Positions 24,575 to 33,042 of a stretch of DNA of 52,518 nt are shown here, piece by piece. The position numbers and the translations under genes were made by a program. The DNA is from Candidatus Pacearchaeota archaeon (lineage in GTDB: Archaea > Nanobdellota > Nanobdellia > Pacearchaeales > GW2011-AR1), in NCBI GenBank assembly GCA_018303885.1, contig JAGVXG010000008.1:1-52518 (forward strand), read 5' to 3'. Position 1 is the stretch's first letter, and every line of letters starts with the position of its first letter. The notes under the pieces are model-generated. The model was not told the DNA's origin. It saw nothing but the letters and a program-made list of their open reading frames with translations, and did not search any database.

Positions 24575-25162
24575 TTAACTCAACCCAACTTCGTCTTTTA
24601 TATTTTTAATTCCTTCTATTGCAATTGAAAAAAATTCGTCAAGTGTTAAACCAAGAGCCTCAGCTTCCATTATAATATTTCTTTCAATTTTCGCTGCAAA
24701 AGTTTTGTCTTTAAATTTCTTTTTCAATCCAGAAGCTTCCATATCACTAATTCTACTGTCGCGCATTAAAGCATACGCGTGAACTAATCCCGTAATTGTT
24801 TCAGAAGAAGCTAAAGCGTATTCAATCTTTTGTGTTCGTGTTTTATCCGCTAAATGAGGCAGTTCATGAAATCCATAACCATGGCTTAAAATGGTTTCAA
24901 TAAATTCGTCGTCAAAACCAGCTTCTTTTAAAATTTCAGGAGCTTTTGTTAAATGCGTTTCAACATTATCTTTTGTGATCCCCCAGTCTACATCATGCAA
25001 CAAACCAAGCATTGCCCAATAATCTTCGTCTTCTCCTAGTTTTTTTGCCAGCTGCCTCATGACTGCTTCGCTTTCTAGATAGTGAATTAGGTCTTGGGGA
25101 TGAGAATTATATTTCTTAATAAGTTCTAATGCTTGTTCGCGTGTTATTGGAAGAGAAGTCAT
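24575..25162 (-). CDS. HD-domain phosphohydrolase
   Basis: The 195-aa HDIG-type protein has LIHYLESEAVMRQLAKKLGE with the first His, MLGLLHDVDWG with the HD pair, a further His in VETHLTKAPEIL and ILSHGYGFHEL, and a later Asp. The metal ligands appear complete. Members act on nucleotides or phosphate esters; the substrate cannot be told. Confidence 0.8.
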   Translation of the reverse strand: MTSLPITREQALELIKKYNSHPQDLIHYLESEAVMRQLAKKLGEDEDYWAMLGLLHDVDWGITKDNVETHLTKAPEILKEAGFDDEFIETILSHGYGFHELPHLADKTRTQKIEYALASSETITGLVHAYALMRDSRISDMEASGLKKKFKDKTFAAKIERNIIMEAEALGLTLDEFFSIAIEGIKNIKDEVGLS

Positions 25163-25163
25163 T

Positions 25164-25559
25164 TTAATTTAAAATTATTTTTCTAATCTCATCTATTTGA
25201 GAAAAATGATTATCTTTAGTTATTAAAAGATGATTCCCTTCATAAACTTGAGCCGCAATTAATAAATCAGTTAAGGACAAGGATATCCCCCTTTTATCAT
25301 ACTTTGCTTTTAATTCTGCCAATATCTCTGCTGTTCTTCTTGTAGTATTTAAGTACGCAAATTCTTTTAAAAAATTTATAGTCTCTTCTTTATTTTTTGG
25401 GCTTCTCTTTAACGCGCCGATTATCACTTCAAAATAAGTTATAAATGTTATTCCTGCGGGCCCATAATGTTTTTTCTTTATCTTTTCCAGTTCTTCTATT
25501 ATCTTTTTATTTCTTCTTTCTAATTCAATTACTATAGAAGTGTCAAGAATGTTTGTCAT
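25164..25559 (-). CDS. vapC: VapC-type PIN-domain toxin
   Basis: The 131-aa PIN ribonuclease carries the acidic set: ILDTSIVIELE, YFEVIIGALK, LTDLLIAAQV and LLITKDNHFSQI. It overlaps the upstream vapB by 4 nt (ATGA), so the pair is translationally coupled. VapC toxins cleave tRNA or rRNA. Confidence 0.87.
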   Translation of the reverse strand: MTNILDTSIVIELERRNKKIIEELEKIKKKHYGPAGITFITYFEVIIGALKRSPKNKEETINFLKEFAYLNTTRRTAEILAELKAKYDKRGISLSLTDLLIAAQVYEGNHLLITKDNHFSQIDEIRKIILN

Positions 25560-25798
25560 ATCCTAAATCCATATTCTTTTCTTATTTTACTAACCACTTT
25601 TAACATGTCTTCAGCTTCTTCGTCAGTTAATATTTTTTTACCACTTAAGATTTTCTTCCAGCTTTCTTCGGTTTTTCTTTTGTATTCTTCTAACATCATT
25701 CTAAATAAATTACCCAATCTTATGTTATTTTTAGCCGCTAAACTCTTAAATTCCGCCCATGTTTCTTCATCTACTCCTTTAATTGTTTTTATTTCCAT
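25556..25798 (-). CDS. vapB: VapB-type antitoxin
   Basis: The 80-aa protein starts with a short strand (MEIKTIKGVDEETWAEFKSL) and helix typical of ribbon-helix-helix antitoxins, then a charged C-terminal part that wraps around VapC. It lies just downstream of a perfect 12-bp palindrome. Context with vapC makes the call. Confidence 0.8.
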   Translation of the reverse strand: MEIKTIKGVDEETWAEFKSLAAKNNIRLGNLFRMMLEEYKRKTEESWKKILSGKKILTDEEAEDMLKVVSKIRKEYGFRI

Positions 25799-25811
25799 AA
25801 AGTAATACAGT

Positions 25812-25823
25812 AATACTAGTATT
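25812..25823 (-). promoter_or_regulatory. vapBC operator palindrome
   Basis: AATACTAGTATT is a perfect palindrome 14 nt upstream of vapB, flanked by a GTAATAC direct repeat and next to ATATTTAAAT, a TATA-like element. It is the likely VapB-binding site. Confidence 0.55.
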
Positions 25824-25837
25824 TAAATATTACTATT

Positions 25838-27283
25838 TCATTTTTCAGGTTTCATCAAAGGGAAAATAACTGTTTCCCTAATCGGTTTGTTTTCTAAGAA
25901 CGAAAAGAGCCTTTCAGAAACTCCAAAACCAAAAGCAGGAGGCATTCCATGCTTTAAAGCTTCAACATAATCCTTATCCATTCTTTGCGCTTCTTCATCA
26001 CCTTGTTCTCTTAATTTTTTTTGGTATTCAAACCTGTTCATTTGATCTAAAGGATCGTTCAATTCACTGAATCCTTTGCCTATTTCAGAGCCAGCTAAAA
26101 TAATTTGGAACCTTTCGACAACCCTTGGGTTTTTTTCTGATTTTTTTGCAAGAGGCTCTAATTCAACAGGCACATTAATCAAAAATCCAGGTCCAGAAAT
26201 CTTTTTTCTGCAGTATTTCCAAAGGTTGTCCATTGCCCTGTTGCGGTTTAAGCCCTTTTTATCATAATCAACTTTCAACTCTTTAAGTTTTTTTTCCATC
26301 TGGTTCAAATCCGCTTTTAAAACATCTATTCCCGTCATTTTTTTTATTATTGCAACATAATCATAGATTTCCCACTTTTTTGAAAAATCAACAGTAAACT
26401 CCCTTATCTTAAATTTTAAAGTTCCAAAAACATCTTTGGCAATTTTTTTATACATTTCCTCAACAAGCTTCATGCCATCATTGTAATCCGCATATGCCCA
26501 ATAAAATTCAACTTGTGTATAATCTTGCAAATGTTCTGCATCCATTCCTTCGTTTCTAAAAATCCTTCCTATTTCGAAAACTTTTGGATATCCAGCAACA
26601 ACGAGTCTTTTCAGCCACAATTCATCTGAAATTCGCAAATAAACATCAGTATTCAACGCGTTATGATGTGTGATGAATGGTTTTGCTTCTGCTCCCCCAG
26701 GAACATTCTCCAAAACAGGAGTATCTACTTCCAAAAACCCTTTATCAAGCAAAAATTCCCTGGTTGTTTGCCAGAACTTAGATTTTCTAACAAACATTTC
26801 TCTAATTTCAGGATTCATTGCTATGTCAAGATATCTTTTTCTTAGCCGATCATCTTCATCTTGCAAACCATGAAATTTTTCAGGCAAAGGCAAAACGCTT
26901 TTGCTTAGCATTTCAACCTTATCCACAAGAATTGAAATTTCTCCTGTTTTTGTCTTTATTACTTTGCCAAAAATACCAATTATATCCCCAGAATCAAAAA
27001 ACTTATCAAAGAATTCAAAAGTTTTTTTGGGCGTTTCTCCAGCCTGGAAAACAATTTGTATGTCGGAAGTTTCATCTCTAAGAACACAAAATGTAATCTT
27101 CCCCAAATTTCTTTTCCTTATCAGCCTGCCTGCAGTTATAACTTTTGCACCCAGCTTTGACTTTAAAGCCTGAAGGCAAGTATGCTTTTTATCGAATCTT
27201 GTCGGATAAGGATTTATTTCTGCTTTTCTTAGCTGTTCAAGTTTCCTCTTTCTTTCATCGGTTATCTGTTCTTCGCGCCCCAT
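25838..27283 (-). CDS. lysS: lysyl-tRNA synthetase, class II
   Basis: The 481-aa enzyme has an N-terminal OB fold (EINPYPTRFDKKHTCLQALK start), motif 1 around TREFLLDKGFLEVDTPVLEN, motif 2 VFEIGRIFRNEGMDAEHLQD, and motif 3 GFGVSERLFSFLENKP. PGGAEAKPFITHHNALNTDV and the LysS N-terminus separate it from AspRS. It charges tRNA-Lys. Many euryarchaea use the unrelated class I enzyme, so the class II form points to bacterial ancestry, as in many DPANN. Small oddities are DAEHLQDYT and SERL in places usually reading HNPEFT and IDRL. Confidence 0.92.
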   Translation of the reverse strand: MGREEQITDERKRKLEQLRKAEINPYPTRFDKKHTCLQALKSKLGAKVITAGRLIRKRNLGKITFCVLRDETSDIQIVFQAGETPKKTFEFFDKFFDSGDIIGIFGKVIKTKTGEISILVDKVEMLSKSVLPLPEKFHGLQDEDDRLRKRYLDIAMNPEIREMFVRKSKFWQTTREFLLDKGFLEVDTPVLENVPGGAEAKPFITHHNALNTDVYLRISDELWLKRLVVAGYPKVFEIGRIFRNEGMDAEHLQDYTQVEFYWAYADYNDGMKLVEEMYKKIAKDVFGTLKFKIREFTVDFSKKWEIYDYVAIIKKMTGIDVLKADLNQMEKKLKELKVDYDKKGLNRNRAMDNLWKYCRKKISGPGFLINVPVELEPLAKKSEKNPRVVERFQIILAGSEIGKGFSELNDPLDQMNRFEYQKKLREQGDEEAQRMDKDYVEALKHGMPPAFGFGVSERLFSFLENKPIRETVIFPLMKPEK

Positions 27284-27291
27284 TTTATAGA

Positions 27292-27567
27292 TTAAATATG
27301 CAATACTTTGAAGCTTTTAAAATCTTGGAACTTCTCATCTTTAACTTCAACATTTTTTATTTGAGAATGCTTTGGCCCCTTTTTTGCAAGTCCTATCATT
27401 TTATCAACGTCTTCTGGCTTTCCCTCAAGAAAAATTTCAATGCGTCCGTCTTCAAGATTTCTGACAAAACCTTTTACATCATATCTTTCTGCATTTTCTT
27501 TGATAAAAGCCCTGAAAAATACGCCTTGAACAACGCCGCCAATGTAAAGCCTCACCGATTTTTTCAT
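27292..27567 (-). CDS. acyP: acylphosphatase
   Basis: The 91-aa protein has the full family signature: RLYIGGVVQGVFFRAFIKEN with the catalytic Arg, then VKGFVRNLEDGRIEIFLEGK with the catalytic Asn. It hydrolyses acyl phosphates in the cytoplasm. It lies 8 nt upstream of lysS and is probably co-transcribed with it. Confidence 0.93.
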   Translation of the reverse strand: MKKSVRLYIGGVVQGVFFRAFIKENAERYDVKGFVRNLEDGRIEIFLEGKPEDVDKMIGLAKKGPKHSQIKNVEVKDEKFQDFKSFKVLHI

Positions 27568-27593
27568 AAAACAGGAAAAGAATTCAGGATTTA

Positions 27594-27917
27594 TTAAGTT
27601 TTATCTGGCTCTGATCTAGTTTGCTCTTCTAATTTACTTATACTTCTTTTGACTTTTCCCCTAACAAACTCTGTGGTTCCAACCATTAAAGTAGTTACCA
27701 ATCCTGCTGCAAGCCATTCTGGTTTCTCTGTCCAAAATCCATAAACAGAAATGCCCCCTGTTAATGTTAAACCCCCATAAGTTAAATATTTCATCTTTTC
27801 AATAGGCTTATTATTAAATTTTTTAGCCATATTTCTAATTGGATTTGGTGTATGTCTGTCTACAAATCTAGCAAAGGAATCAAATGCCCTGTACCCAAAA
27901 CCATAATTTTCTTCCAT
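27594..27917 (-). CDS. small membrane protein
   Basis: I use ATG at 27917 (107 aa, MEENYGFGYRAFDSFARFVD), because the track start at 27974 would overlap the end of the winged-helix gene. Two hydrophobic stretches (YLTYGGLTLTGGISVYGFWT, WLAAGLVTTLMVGTTEFV) follow a basic N-terminus. No known family. It ends just before acyP. Confidence 0.5.
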   Translation of the reverse strand: MEENYGFGYRAFDSFARFVDRHTPNPIRNMAKKFNNKPIEKMKYLTYGGLTLTGGISVYGFWTEKPEWLAAGLVTTLMVGTTEFVRGKVKRSISKLEEQTRSEPDKT

Positions 27918-27951
27918 ATTTTTATTTGAACTTACCCATTTAAAAACCTTC

Positions 27952-28224
27952 TTATAACCCAAACGTCTTCTCAAATTCCCTCATTCTATGATATTGCAAC
28001 AGAAAATCCCTACCTTGTTTTGTTATAATTATCCTATTGCCTTTTTTTCCCATTTCTTTATCAACAAGTTTTTTACTCGTTAACTCCTCAAGATATGATT
28101 TCATCTGGTTATGCGATAAATTTGCCTTGTACATCAGATGCGTTGGTTTAATGCTTCCGTTTTTCTCTTGTATTATTGCCAGCATATCTGATATTATATC
28201 CATGCGGCCCCTTTTTCTTTCCAT
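27952..28224 (-). CDS. archaeal winged-helix regulator (HTH_45-like)
   Basis: The 90-aa protein reads [40 protein letters not shown], a wing [20 protein letters not shown]. This is the small archaeal winged helix of the HTH_45 type. Its first 77 nt overlap the end of the upstream seven-TM gene in another frame, a strong sign of coupled expression. Confidence 0.75.
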   Translation of the reverse strand: MERKRGRMDIISDMLAIIQEKNGSIKPTHLMYKANLSHNQMKSYLEELTSKKLVDKEMGKKGNRIIITKQGRDFLLQYHRMREFEKTFGL

Positions 28225-28897
28225 GTTTCAGTATTTTTATGACTAAAAACAACAAACCAACATAACTTATGAGTTCTATAGCGCTTGCCAAAACAAACAA
28301 AGCATCAATAGTGGAAAGAACAAATATAAGCTGGCTTAAGGCAAGCATTGAAAAAGCAATGATAAGTATTTTTGTATTAACAAACCTATTCTCCTTATAA
28401 ATTTCATAGTAATTTCCGATGATTAATATCAGAAGAATTAAAGAGGTTAGGTAATAAAGATAATAAAAGCTAGAACCAACAATTGCTGAAAGTAGAATAA
28501 AGTACAGCACAAGGAAGTAATCTCCAACAGATTTATGTTTTCTAGGAAGGCGATATATGATATAAAGTCCGCAAAGTGTTAAAAATCTCTGGAAGAAAAA
28601 ACCAGCATAGTAAAAAATGTCCACAGAATTGAGAATTTGGCTCGTGATTATTGCATTCCCTATTGCTTGAGTCGGTCCGATGTCATAGTATAAGACAAGT
28701 TTTGTAATAACTGCTGCTAATTGCGCAAGCGCAATCAGTCCGAAACCCCAACCAAGATAAAGGAAATTTCTATTTTTATTCATCTTATAGCTTCTAATGG
28801 CAAGAATGGAAAATATGATTAAAACTATAAAACTAAAGAATTCTATAAAAACATCTTTCCCCAAAAACCAATCAGGAGTGAGAACTATTTTCACCAT
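28148..28897 (-). CDS. seven-TM membrane protein
   Basis: The 249-aa protein has about seven hydrophobic helices ([40 protein letters not shown], ...[15 protein letters not shown]) and a basic C-terminal tail with [12 protein letters not shown]. No transporter motif is evident. It shares a long overlap with the downstream winged-helix gene. The pair looks like a membrane sensor and its DNA-binding partner; this is inference. I think similar pairs exist in other DPANN genomes. Confidence 0.65.
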   Translation of the reverse strand: MVKIVLTPDWFLGKDVFIEFFSFIVLIIFSILAIRSYKMNKNRNFLYLGWGFGLIALAQLAAVITKLVLYYDIGPTQAIGNAIITSQILNSVDIFYYAGFFFQRFLTLCGLYIIYRLPRKHKSVGDYFLVLYFILLSAIVGSSFYYLYYLTSLILLILIIGNYYEIYKENRFVNTKILIIAFSMLALSQLIFVLSTIDALFVLASAIELISYVGLLFLVIKILKHGKKKGPHGYNIRYAGNNTREKRKH

Positions 28898-28990
28898 TTT
28901 AAGCTTATTCTTCCTTTAAAAAGCTTTTCGTTTAAAAAGCTTGTGGAGGCTTACTCTTTATAAGCCCTCTTTATCATTTTTTCACAACCG

Positions 28991-29211
28991 ATTTATAAAG
29001 TGATTTCCTTGTTATTTCACCTAAAAACCTCAACTCTCTTTTCAACAATTCCCTTCAAGGAGGGAATTCGCATTCAGCCCCTTAATGGGGAACATTCACA
29101 ACAAAAAAAGAGCAAATGTAAAATTTGCTACGCTTTCCCATAAAAAGAATATGGTAAAAGAGCAAATGTAAAATTTGCTACGCTTTTCCATTTAAAAAAT
29201 GAAAAAAGAGC
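28991..29211 (+). ncRNA. candidate structured RNA/leader with four hairpins
   Basis: The gap from 28898 to 29211 holds no clear gene. ATTTATAAAG at 28991 is a good plus-strand TATA box. Downstream come AATTCCC/GGGAATT (29047-29068), CCCC/GGGG (29078-29090), and two copies of AGCAAAT-GTAAA-ATTTGCT (29111-29129 and 29161-29179). They may be a small RNA or the leader of the 46-aa ORF at 29212. Upstream, 28915-28945 holds a TTTAAAAAGCTT direct repeat. No known RNA family is recognised. Confidence 0.35.
29107..29191 (+). repeat. two direct repeats, 50-bp period, each a hairpin
   Basis: AAAGAGCAAATGTAAAATTT...GCTACGCTTTCCCAT occurs at 29107-29141 and again at 29157-29191 with one C/T difference. 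Each unit contains the perfect stem AGCAAAT/ATTTGCT with loop GTAAA. Confidence 0.85.
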
Positions 29212-29352
29212 ATGAAAAAAATTTACCTTGAAGAAATTCCAACAAATACAAAAGAGGAAATCTCAATGCTTTACAATTTGGGCGTTGGATTGGAAGAACT
29301 TGAATATTTGATAGATGTTAAGTTTAATAAAGCTCTTTCAGAGTCCTCTTAA
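29212..29352 (+). CDS. 46-aa hypothetical small protein
   Basis: This frame is below the track cutoff: MKKIYLEEIPTNTKEEISML and on to LEYLIDVKFNKALSESS. Codon choice and the hydrophobic-acidic pattern look protein-like. Its last 15 nt overlap the convergent trmY. It lies right after the paired hairpins, with a promoter about 220 nt upstream. No family is known; it may also be a chance frame. Confidence 0.35.
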   Translation: MKKIYLEEIPTNTKEEISMLYNLGVGLEELEYLIDVKFNKALSESS

Positions 29353-29919
29353 ATCAAGTTCATTATTTATCAAAGTCGCTACCTGACTGGCGAAATAAAT
29401 TTTTGGCCCGACCGAGACTGTTTTCGCAATGCTTTTCAGTCTTTTCAGTTCTTTCTTTGGAAAGCCGTTATGATCTCCCACAATGAAGACACTTTCCTCA
29501 GGGATTTTTATTTTTCTTATGCTCTCGCCTTTCTTATCCAGAATAAATAGCTCTTTTCCCTCGGCAGAAAGATTTTCAATTACTTTCAAAAAACTCTTTT
29601 TCTCTATGAAACAACCAGGAAAAACCTCTGCCTTAATCCCAGGTTTGTATTTGTAGAGGATTCTCTTTAACAAACCAGCCACATCTTTTTTGCTGAGCTT
29701 TGTTTCTTCTTTGATTTCAATTTCAATGTGTTTTGGCGGATCAGGAGCCCCGTAAAAAACAAGATGTAATTTAACATCATCTCTCAAGCTATGAGATAAA
29801 AAAAACGCGTTTATTATAAAATGAACTGCAATATCCATTCTTCCTGCTTTCATCAGTTCATTTACATCAAAATTCCCAGAAGTTACGGCTTCGCCGGAAA
29901 AATAAACAAAGTGTCTCAT
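29338..29919 (-). CDS. trmY: tRNA pseudouridine(54) N1-methyltransferase
   Basis: The 193-aa SPOUT enzyme has MRHFVYFSGEAVTSGNFDVN, GRMDIAVHFIINAFFLSHSL, and the knot sequences VFIVGDHNGFPKKELKRL and VSVGPKIYFASQVATLINNE. TrmY makes m1-pseudouridine at position 54 of archaeal tRNA with SAM. Full length. Its presence near Cbf5/TruB groups tRNA and rRNA modification genes. Confidence 0.92.
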   Translation of the reverse strand: MRHFVYFSGEAVTSGNFDVNELMKAGRMDIAVHFIINAFFLSHSLRDDVKLHLVFYGAPDPPKHIEIEIKEETKLSKKDVAGLLKRILYKYKPGIKAEVFPGCFIEKKSFLKVIENLSAEGKELFILDKKGESIRKIKIPEESVFIVGDHNGFPKKELKRLKSIAKTVSVGPKIYFASQVATLINNELDLRGL

Positions 29920-29942
29920 CTCATATCAAATAAAGAATAGTT

Positions 29943-30686
29943 TTAAAATCTTCTTTTTAAGAATTGCCTTGCAAAAAAATATGCTGTTGACGCATGATCT
30001 CCAAAATTATGAGTCTGCGTAGTTACAGTTAAGTCTGTTCTAGATCTAGATTGCTCTTCTAAGCTTAGTGCTAACTCTCTTCCTAAATAATAAGGTATCA
30101 TTCTATCATATTTTCCAAGATAAACCTCAACATGACCAGATATTTCAGAAACATATTCAATTGGATTAAAAGAAATTAGCTGCTCTTTAAAATCTTCCAG
30201 TTTAAAGCCCAGCCTTTTTGCTTCTTTTACTTGTTCCCGCGTAACATTGCTTTCCCATATGCTTTCTGATAATCTACTTCCCGGAACAACAGAGATTAGT
30301 CTTTTGGCTTGGGTTTGAGCTGCAAACCTGTATGCTGGACAATTTCCAAGACTTATTCCTAAAACAATTAAGTCTTCTGGATTTATATCATGAGAAGAAA
30401 CTTTTAGTAGAGCATCTTCATAAACGTTTTCAAGTAGCTCTCTTGTATGAGAAGGATTTGGCCGCACAACTCGCCTTGGCGATAACATATATGCCAAAAC
30501 ATTTCTTGCAGAATCTAAAAATTTATTTCCTAGAATGCTTTCTCTTAACATTATTTCAGGAAGAAAACACACAAGAGTTTTCCCATTTTGAGATAAATTT
30601 GTTGAGACCAATTCTGTAGCTTTTTTAACAGAGCCATTATCTTTTCTACTTAAAGAAACCAACAAACTATCTAATAATCCAAACAT
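29943..30686 (-). CDS. alpha/beta-hydrolase-like protein
   Basis: The 247-aa protein has LIVLGISLGNCPAYRFAAQT with a G-x-S-x-G nucleophile elbow, an acid-bearing loop VYLGKYDRMIPYYLG, and a His in HNFGDHASTAYFFARQFL, so the catalytic triad seems complete. No signal peptide. The substrate is unknown. It sits between trmY and truB in the same direction. Confidence 0.65.
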   Translation of the reverse strand: MFGLLDSLLVSLSRKDNGSVKKATELVSTNLSQNGKTLVCFLPEIMLRESILGNKFLDSARNVLAYMLSPRRVVRPNPSHTRELLENVYEDALLKVSSHDINPEDLIVLGISLGNCPAYRFAAQTQAKRLISVVPGSRLSESIWESNVTREQVKEAKRLGFKLEDFKEQLISFNPIEYVSEISGHVEVYLGKYDRMIPYYLGRELALSLEEQSRSRTDLTVTTQTHNFGDHASTAYFFARQFLKRRF

Positions 30687-30710
30687 GTTTTTATCAAACC
30701 CAGACTATAT

Positions 30711-31616
30711 TTAATTTTTTCCTATCGGCTGCAAAACAAACTCTGGCTTTGCAAAAATCTTGCCTTCTGAAACAACCTTGTAAATGCCTAAAAATATATC
30801 TTTACTAAAAGCGCAAAACTTCCTATCCATTTCAATATTTTTATCTTTGGCACTTTCGATATACTCATGGTAAATCGGGCTGCCTCGTAAAATTCTGTCA
30901 GTAAACTCGTTTTTTACCAGAACAACAGGATACAATTCTGAAATCACCTCGCCAGGAATTATCATTTTTCTTAAAGGTTGTTCATTTCCTTTGACAAACT
31001 CGCCAACAGCGTTTTCAAAATCATATAAATTCACCGAAGGATATTCCTTACCATGTTCTTTAAAAATTCCAGCTCTTATTCTTCTAAGCTCAAGCATGTG
31101 TGCTCCAAAACCCAACGCCTCCCCTAAGTCATGAACCAATTTTCTTATGTATGTTCCTCCTTGAACTCCTGTTTTAAATAAAAAGCCTTTTTTATCTTCA
31201 TCTTGCTCTAAAATCTCAAAAACTTTCACTTCGCGTTCTCGCAAAACCCTGGCAACTCTCGACTTAACAGGCGGCAGCTGTTTTATTTTTCCCAAGAACT
31301 TTTTATTAATCATTTCCTGCAAATCTTTTACTGAAATTTCTTCGTGAATCCTCATAATTCCAACATATTCTTTATCTTCTCCAAGAAAAAATCCTGTTAG
31401 TTTGCATGCCCTGTTTAAGGCTATTGGCAGAACGCCAGTTACTTGAGGATCTAAAGTTCCAAAATGACTCGTTTTCCTAAGCTGAAGCTTTTTTCTCACA
31501 AAATCAGAAATATCAAAGCTTGTTGGTCCCGATGGCTTGTCAATATTGATAATTCCGAATTCTAAAAGTTCTTTAATGTCTTTTTGCGACTTGATTTTTT
31601 CTATGTTTATTTTCAT
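30711..31616 (-). CDS. truB: tRNA/rRNA pseudouridine synthase Cbf5/TruB
   Basis: The 301-aa protein has INIDKPSGPTSFDISDFVRK, the catalytic Asp in HFGTLDPQVTGVLPIAL, TGVQGGTYIRKLVHDLGEAL, and a C-terminal PUA domain. This is the archaeal Cbf5 layout, acting with H/ACA guide RNAs and also alone on tRNA position 55. Length is slightly short of the usual 330. Confidence 0.93.
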   Translation of the reverse strand: MKINIEKIKSQKDIKELLEFGIINIDKPSGPTSFDISDFVRKKLQLRKTSHFGTLDPQVTGVLPIALNRACKLTGFFLGEDKEYVGIMRIHEEISVKDLQEMINKKFLGKIKQLPPVKSRVARVLREREVKVFEILEQDEDKKGFLFKTGVQGGTYIRKLVHDLGEALGFGAHMLELRRIRAGIFKEHGKEYPSVNLYDFENAVGEFVKGNEQPLRKMIIPGEVISELYPVVLVKNEFTDRILRGSPIYHEYIESAKDKNIEMDRKFCAFSKDIFLGIYKVVSEGKIFAKPEFVLQPIGKN

Positions 31617-31676
31617 ATTAGATATAATTTTTTGATAGATATAAAGATTTTTAATACTCTATAAATTTAACCTTAT

Positions 31677-32288
31677 ATGGATTTTAAAACAGCCCTTAAA
31701 CAGCTGAAGGCCATGGAAAAAAACAGCAAAGGCATGAGACTTGCCGCAGAATCTTGGAGCTCTGATTTTCAAGTCCTCATTTCCACAATTCTTTCTGCAA
31801 GAACACGTGATGAAGTTACAATAGTTGTCGCAGAGAATTTATTTAAAAAATATCCAACGGCAAAAAGTTTGGCAAAGGCAAAGGTAAGCGATGTTGAGAA
31901 GATAATCAAGCCAGTAAATTTCTACAGGAACAAGACAAAAAACATAATTAACTGTTCAAATGAATTAGTAGAAAACTTCAATGGAACCGTGCCTCATGGC
32001 TTAGATGCTTTAATTTCTCTCTCCGGCGTCGGCAGAAAAACCGCAAATGTATTTTTGGCCGAACACGGAAAACACGCATTGCCTGTAGACACCCATGTTT
32101 TTTACTTATCAAGAAAACTTGGTTGGGCCAAAGATAAAAATCCGCATAAGGTTGAGGAAGAATTAAAAAAACTGTTTCCCAAAAAATACTGGAACAGAAT
32201 AAATTCAACTCTTGTTAGATTCGGGAAAACACACACAAGCAGAAAACAAAAAGATAAACTGCTGGAAGAAATAAAAAAAATAAAATGA
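31677..32288 (+). CDS. nth: endonuclease III without Fe-S ligands
   Basis: The 203-aa HhH glycosylase/AP lyase has SSDFQVLISTILSARTRDEV, the HhH with catalytic Lys LSGVGRKTANVFLAEHG, and the catalytic Asp in PVDTHVFYLSRKLG. The C-terminus stops at FGKTHTSRKQKDKLLEEIKK, where other Nth proteins carry four Cys binding a 4Fe-4S cluster; no Cys remain there. It removes oxidised pyrimidines. Its stop overlaps the next glycosylase by 4 nt. Confidence 0.88.
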   Translation: MDFKTALKQLKAMEKNSKGMRLAAESWSSDFQVLISTILSARTRDEVTIVVAENLFKKYPTAKSLAKAKVSDVEKIIKPVNFYRNKTKNIINCSNELVENFNGTVPHGLDALISLSGVGRKTANVFLAEHGKHALPVDTHVFYLSRKLGWAKDKNPHKVEEELKKLFPKKYWNRINSTLVRFGKTHTSRKQKDKLLEEIKKIK

Positions 32289-32908
32289 ATGTGATAAATT
32301 TGATAGAAGAGCTTAGAAACTCTCCAATAAGAAGTACAATAGACTCAAGAATAAAAGAATTTGATGAATTAGGTAAAAAATCAGATCAAGAGATATTTAA
32401 AGAACTTTGTTTCTGCTTTTTAACAGCTAATTTTAGTGCCTCCGGCGGAATTAAAATACAAAATGACGTTAACGACGGATTTTTATATCTTTCAGAAGAA
32501 GAGCTGGCAGAAAAACTCTCTTCTTTAAGTCATAGATTTCCAAATGCAAGGGCAAAATTTATTGTTGAAGCAAGAAAGCATAAAGATACCATAAAACAAA
32601 CCCTAAAAAATTTTTCTGATGAAAAGACTATGAGAAATTGGCTGGCAGAGAATATTAAAGGACTGGGAATGAAAGAATCCAGTCATTTTTTAAGAAATAT
32701 TGGATACAACAATGTGGCAATAATTGACTTTCATATAATTGATTTCCTTTCAAATCATGGTCTAATCGAAAAACCAAAAAATCTGAACAGAAGAAAATAT
32801 CTTGAAATTGAAAATATTCTTGAAGAGCTAGCAGAACAGACCGGTACTTCATTAGGAGAACTTGACCTTTATCTTTGGTATCATGAAACTGGAAAGGTTT
32901 TGAAGTAA
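32285..32908 (+). CDS. ogg: N-glycosylase/DNA lyase, Ogg2-type (8-oxoguanine)
   Basis: The 207-aa protein matches archaeal Ogg2: FKELCFCFLTANFSASGGIK, the HhH with catalytic Lys ENIKGLGMKESSHFLRNIGY, the catalytic Asp in VAIIDFHIIDFLSNHGLIEK, and a C-terminal LYLWYHETGKVLK. It removes 8-oxoguanine. The ATGA overlap with nth makes a two-gene oxidative-damage repair operon. Confidence 0.9.
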   Translation: MNVINLIEELRNSPIRSTIDSRIKEFDELGKKSDQEIFKELCFCFLTANFSASGGIKIQNDVNDGFLYLSEEELAEKLSSLSHRFPNARAKFIVEARKHKDTIKQTLKNFSDEKTMRNWLAENIKGLGMKESSHFLRNIGYNNVAIIDFHIIDFLSNHGLIEKPKNLNRRKYLEIENILEELAEQTGTSLGELDLYLWYHETGKVLK

Positions 32909-32990
32909 AAAACGATTTCTTCAAATTAAACACAATTTTTTATAAAAAATTGCTAAAAATTGCATTTTTTCTCCAAAAACCACAGAAATA

Positions 32991-32998
32991 TTTATAAA
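32991..32998 (+). promoter_or_regulatory. TATA box for the lytic transglycosylase gene
   Basis: TTTATAAA about 45 nt before ATG 33043, followed by a CGGAGAA site, predicts a ~20-nt leader. Confidence 0.5.
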
Positions 32999-33042
32999 GT
33001 CTAAATTTAGAATAATATCTCGGAGAATTTTTTCACCAAATT

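Noticed and set aside
29107-29191. CRISPR array
   Set aside because: Only two units with a 15-nt gap and internal hairpins; no spacers of usual size and no cas genes.
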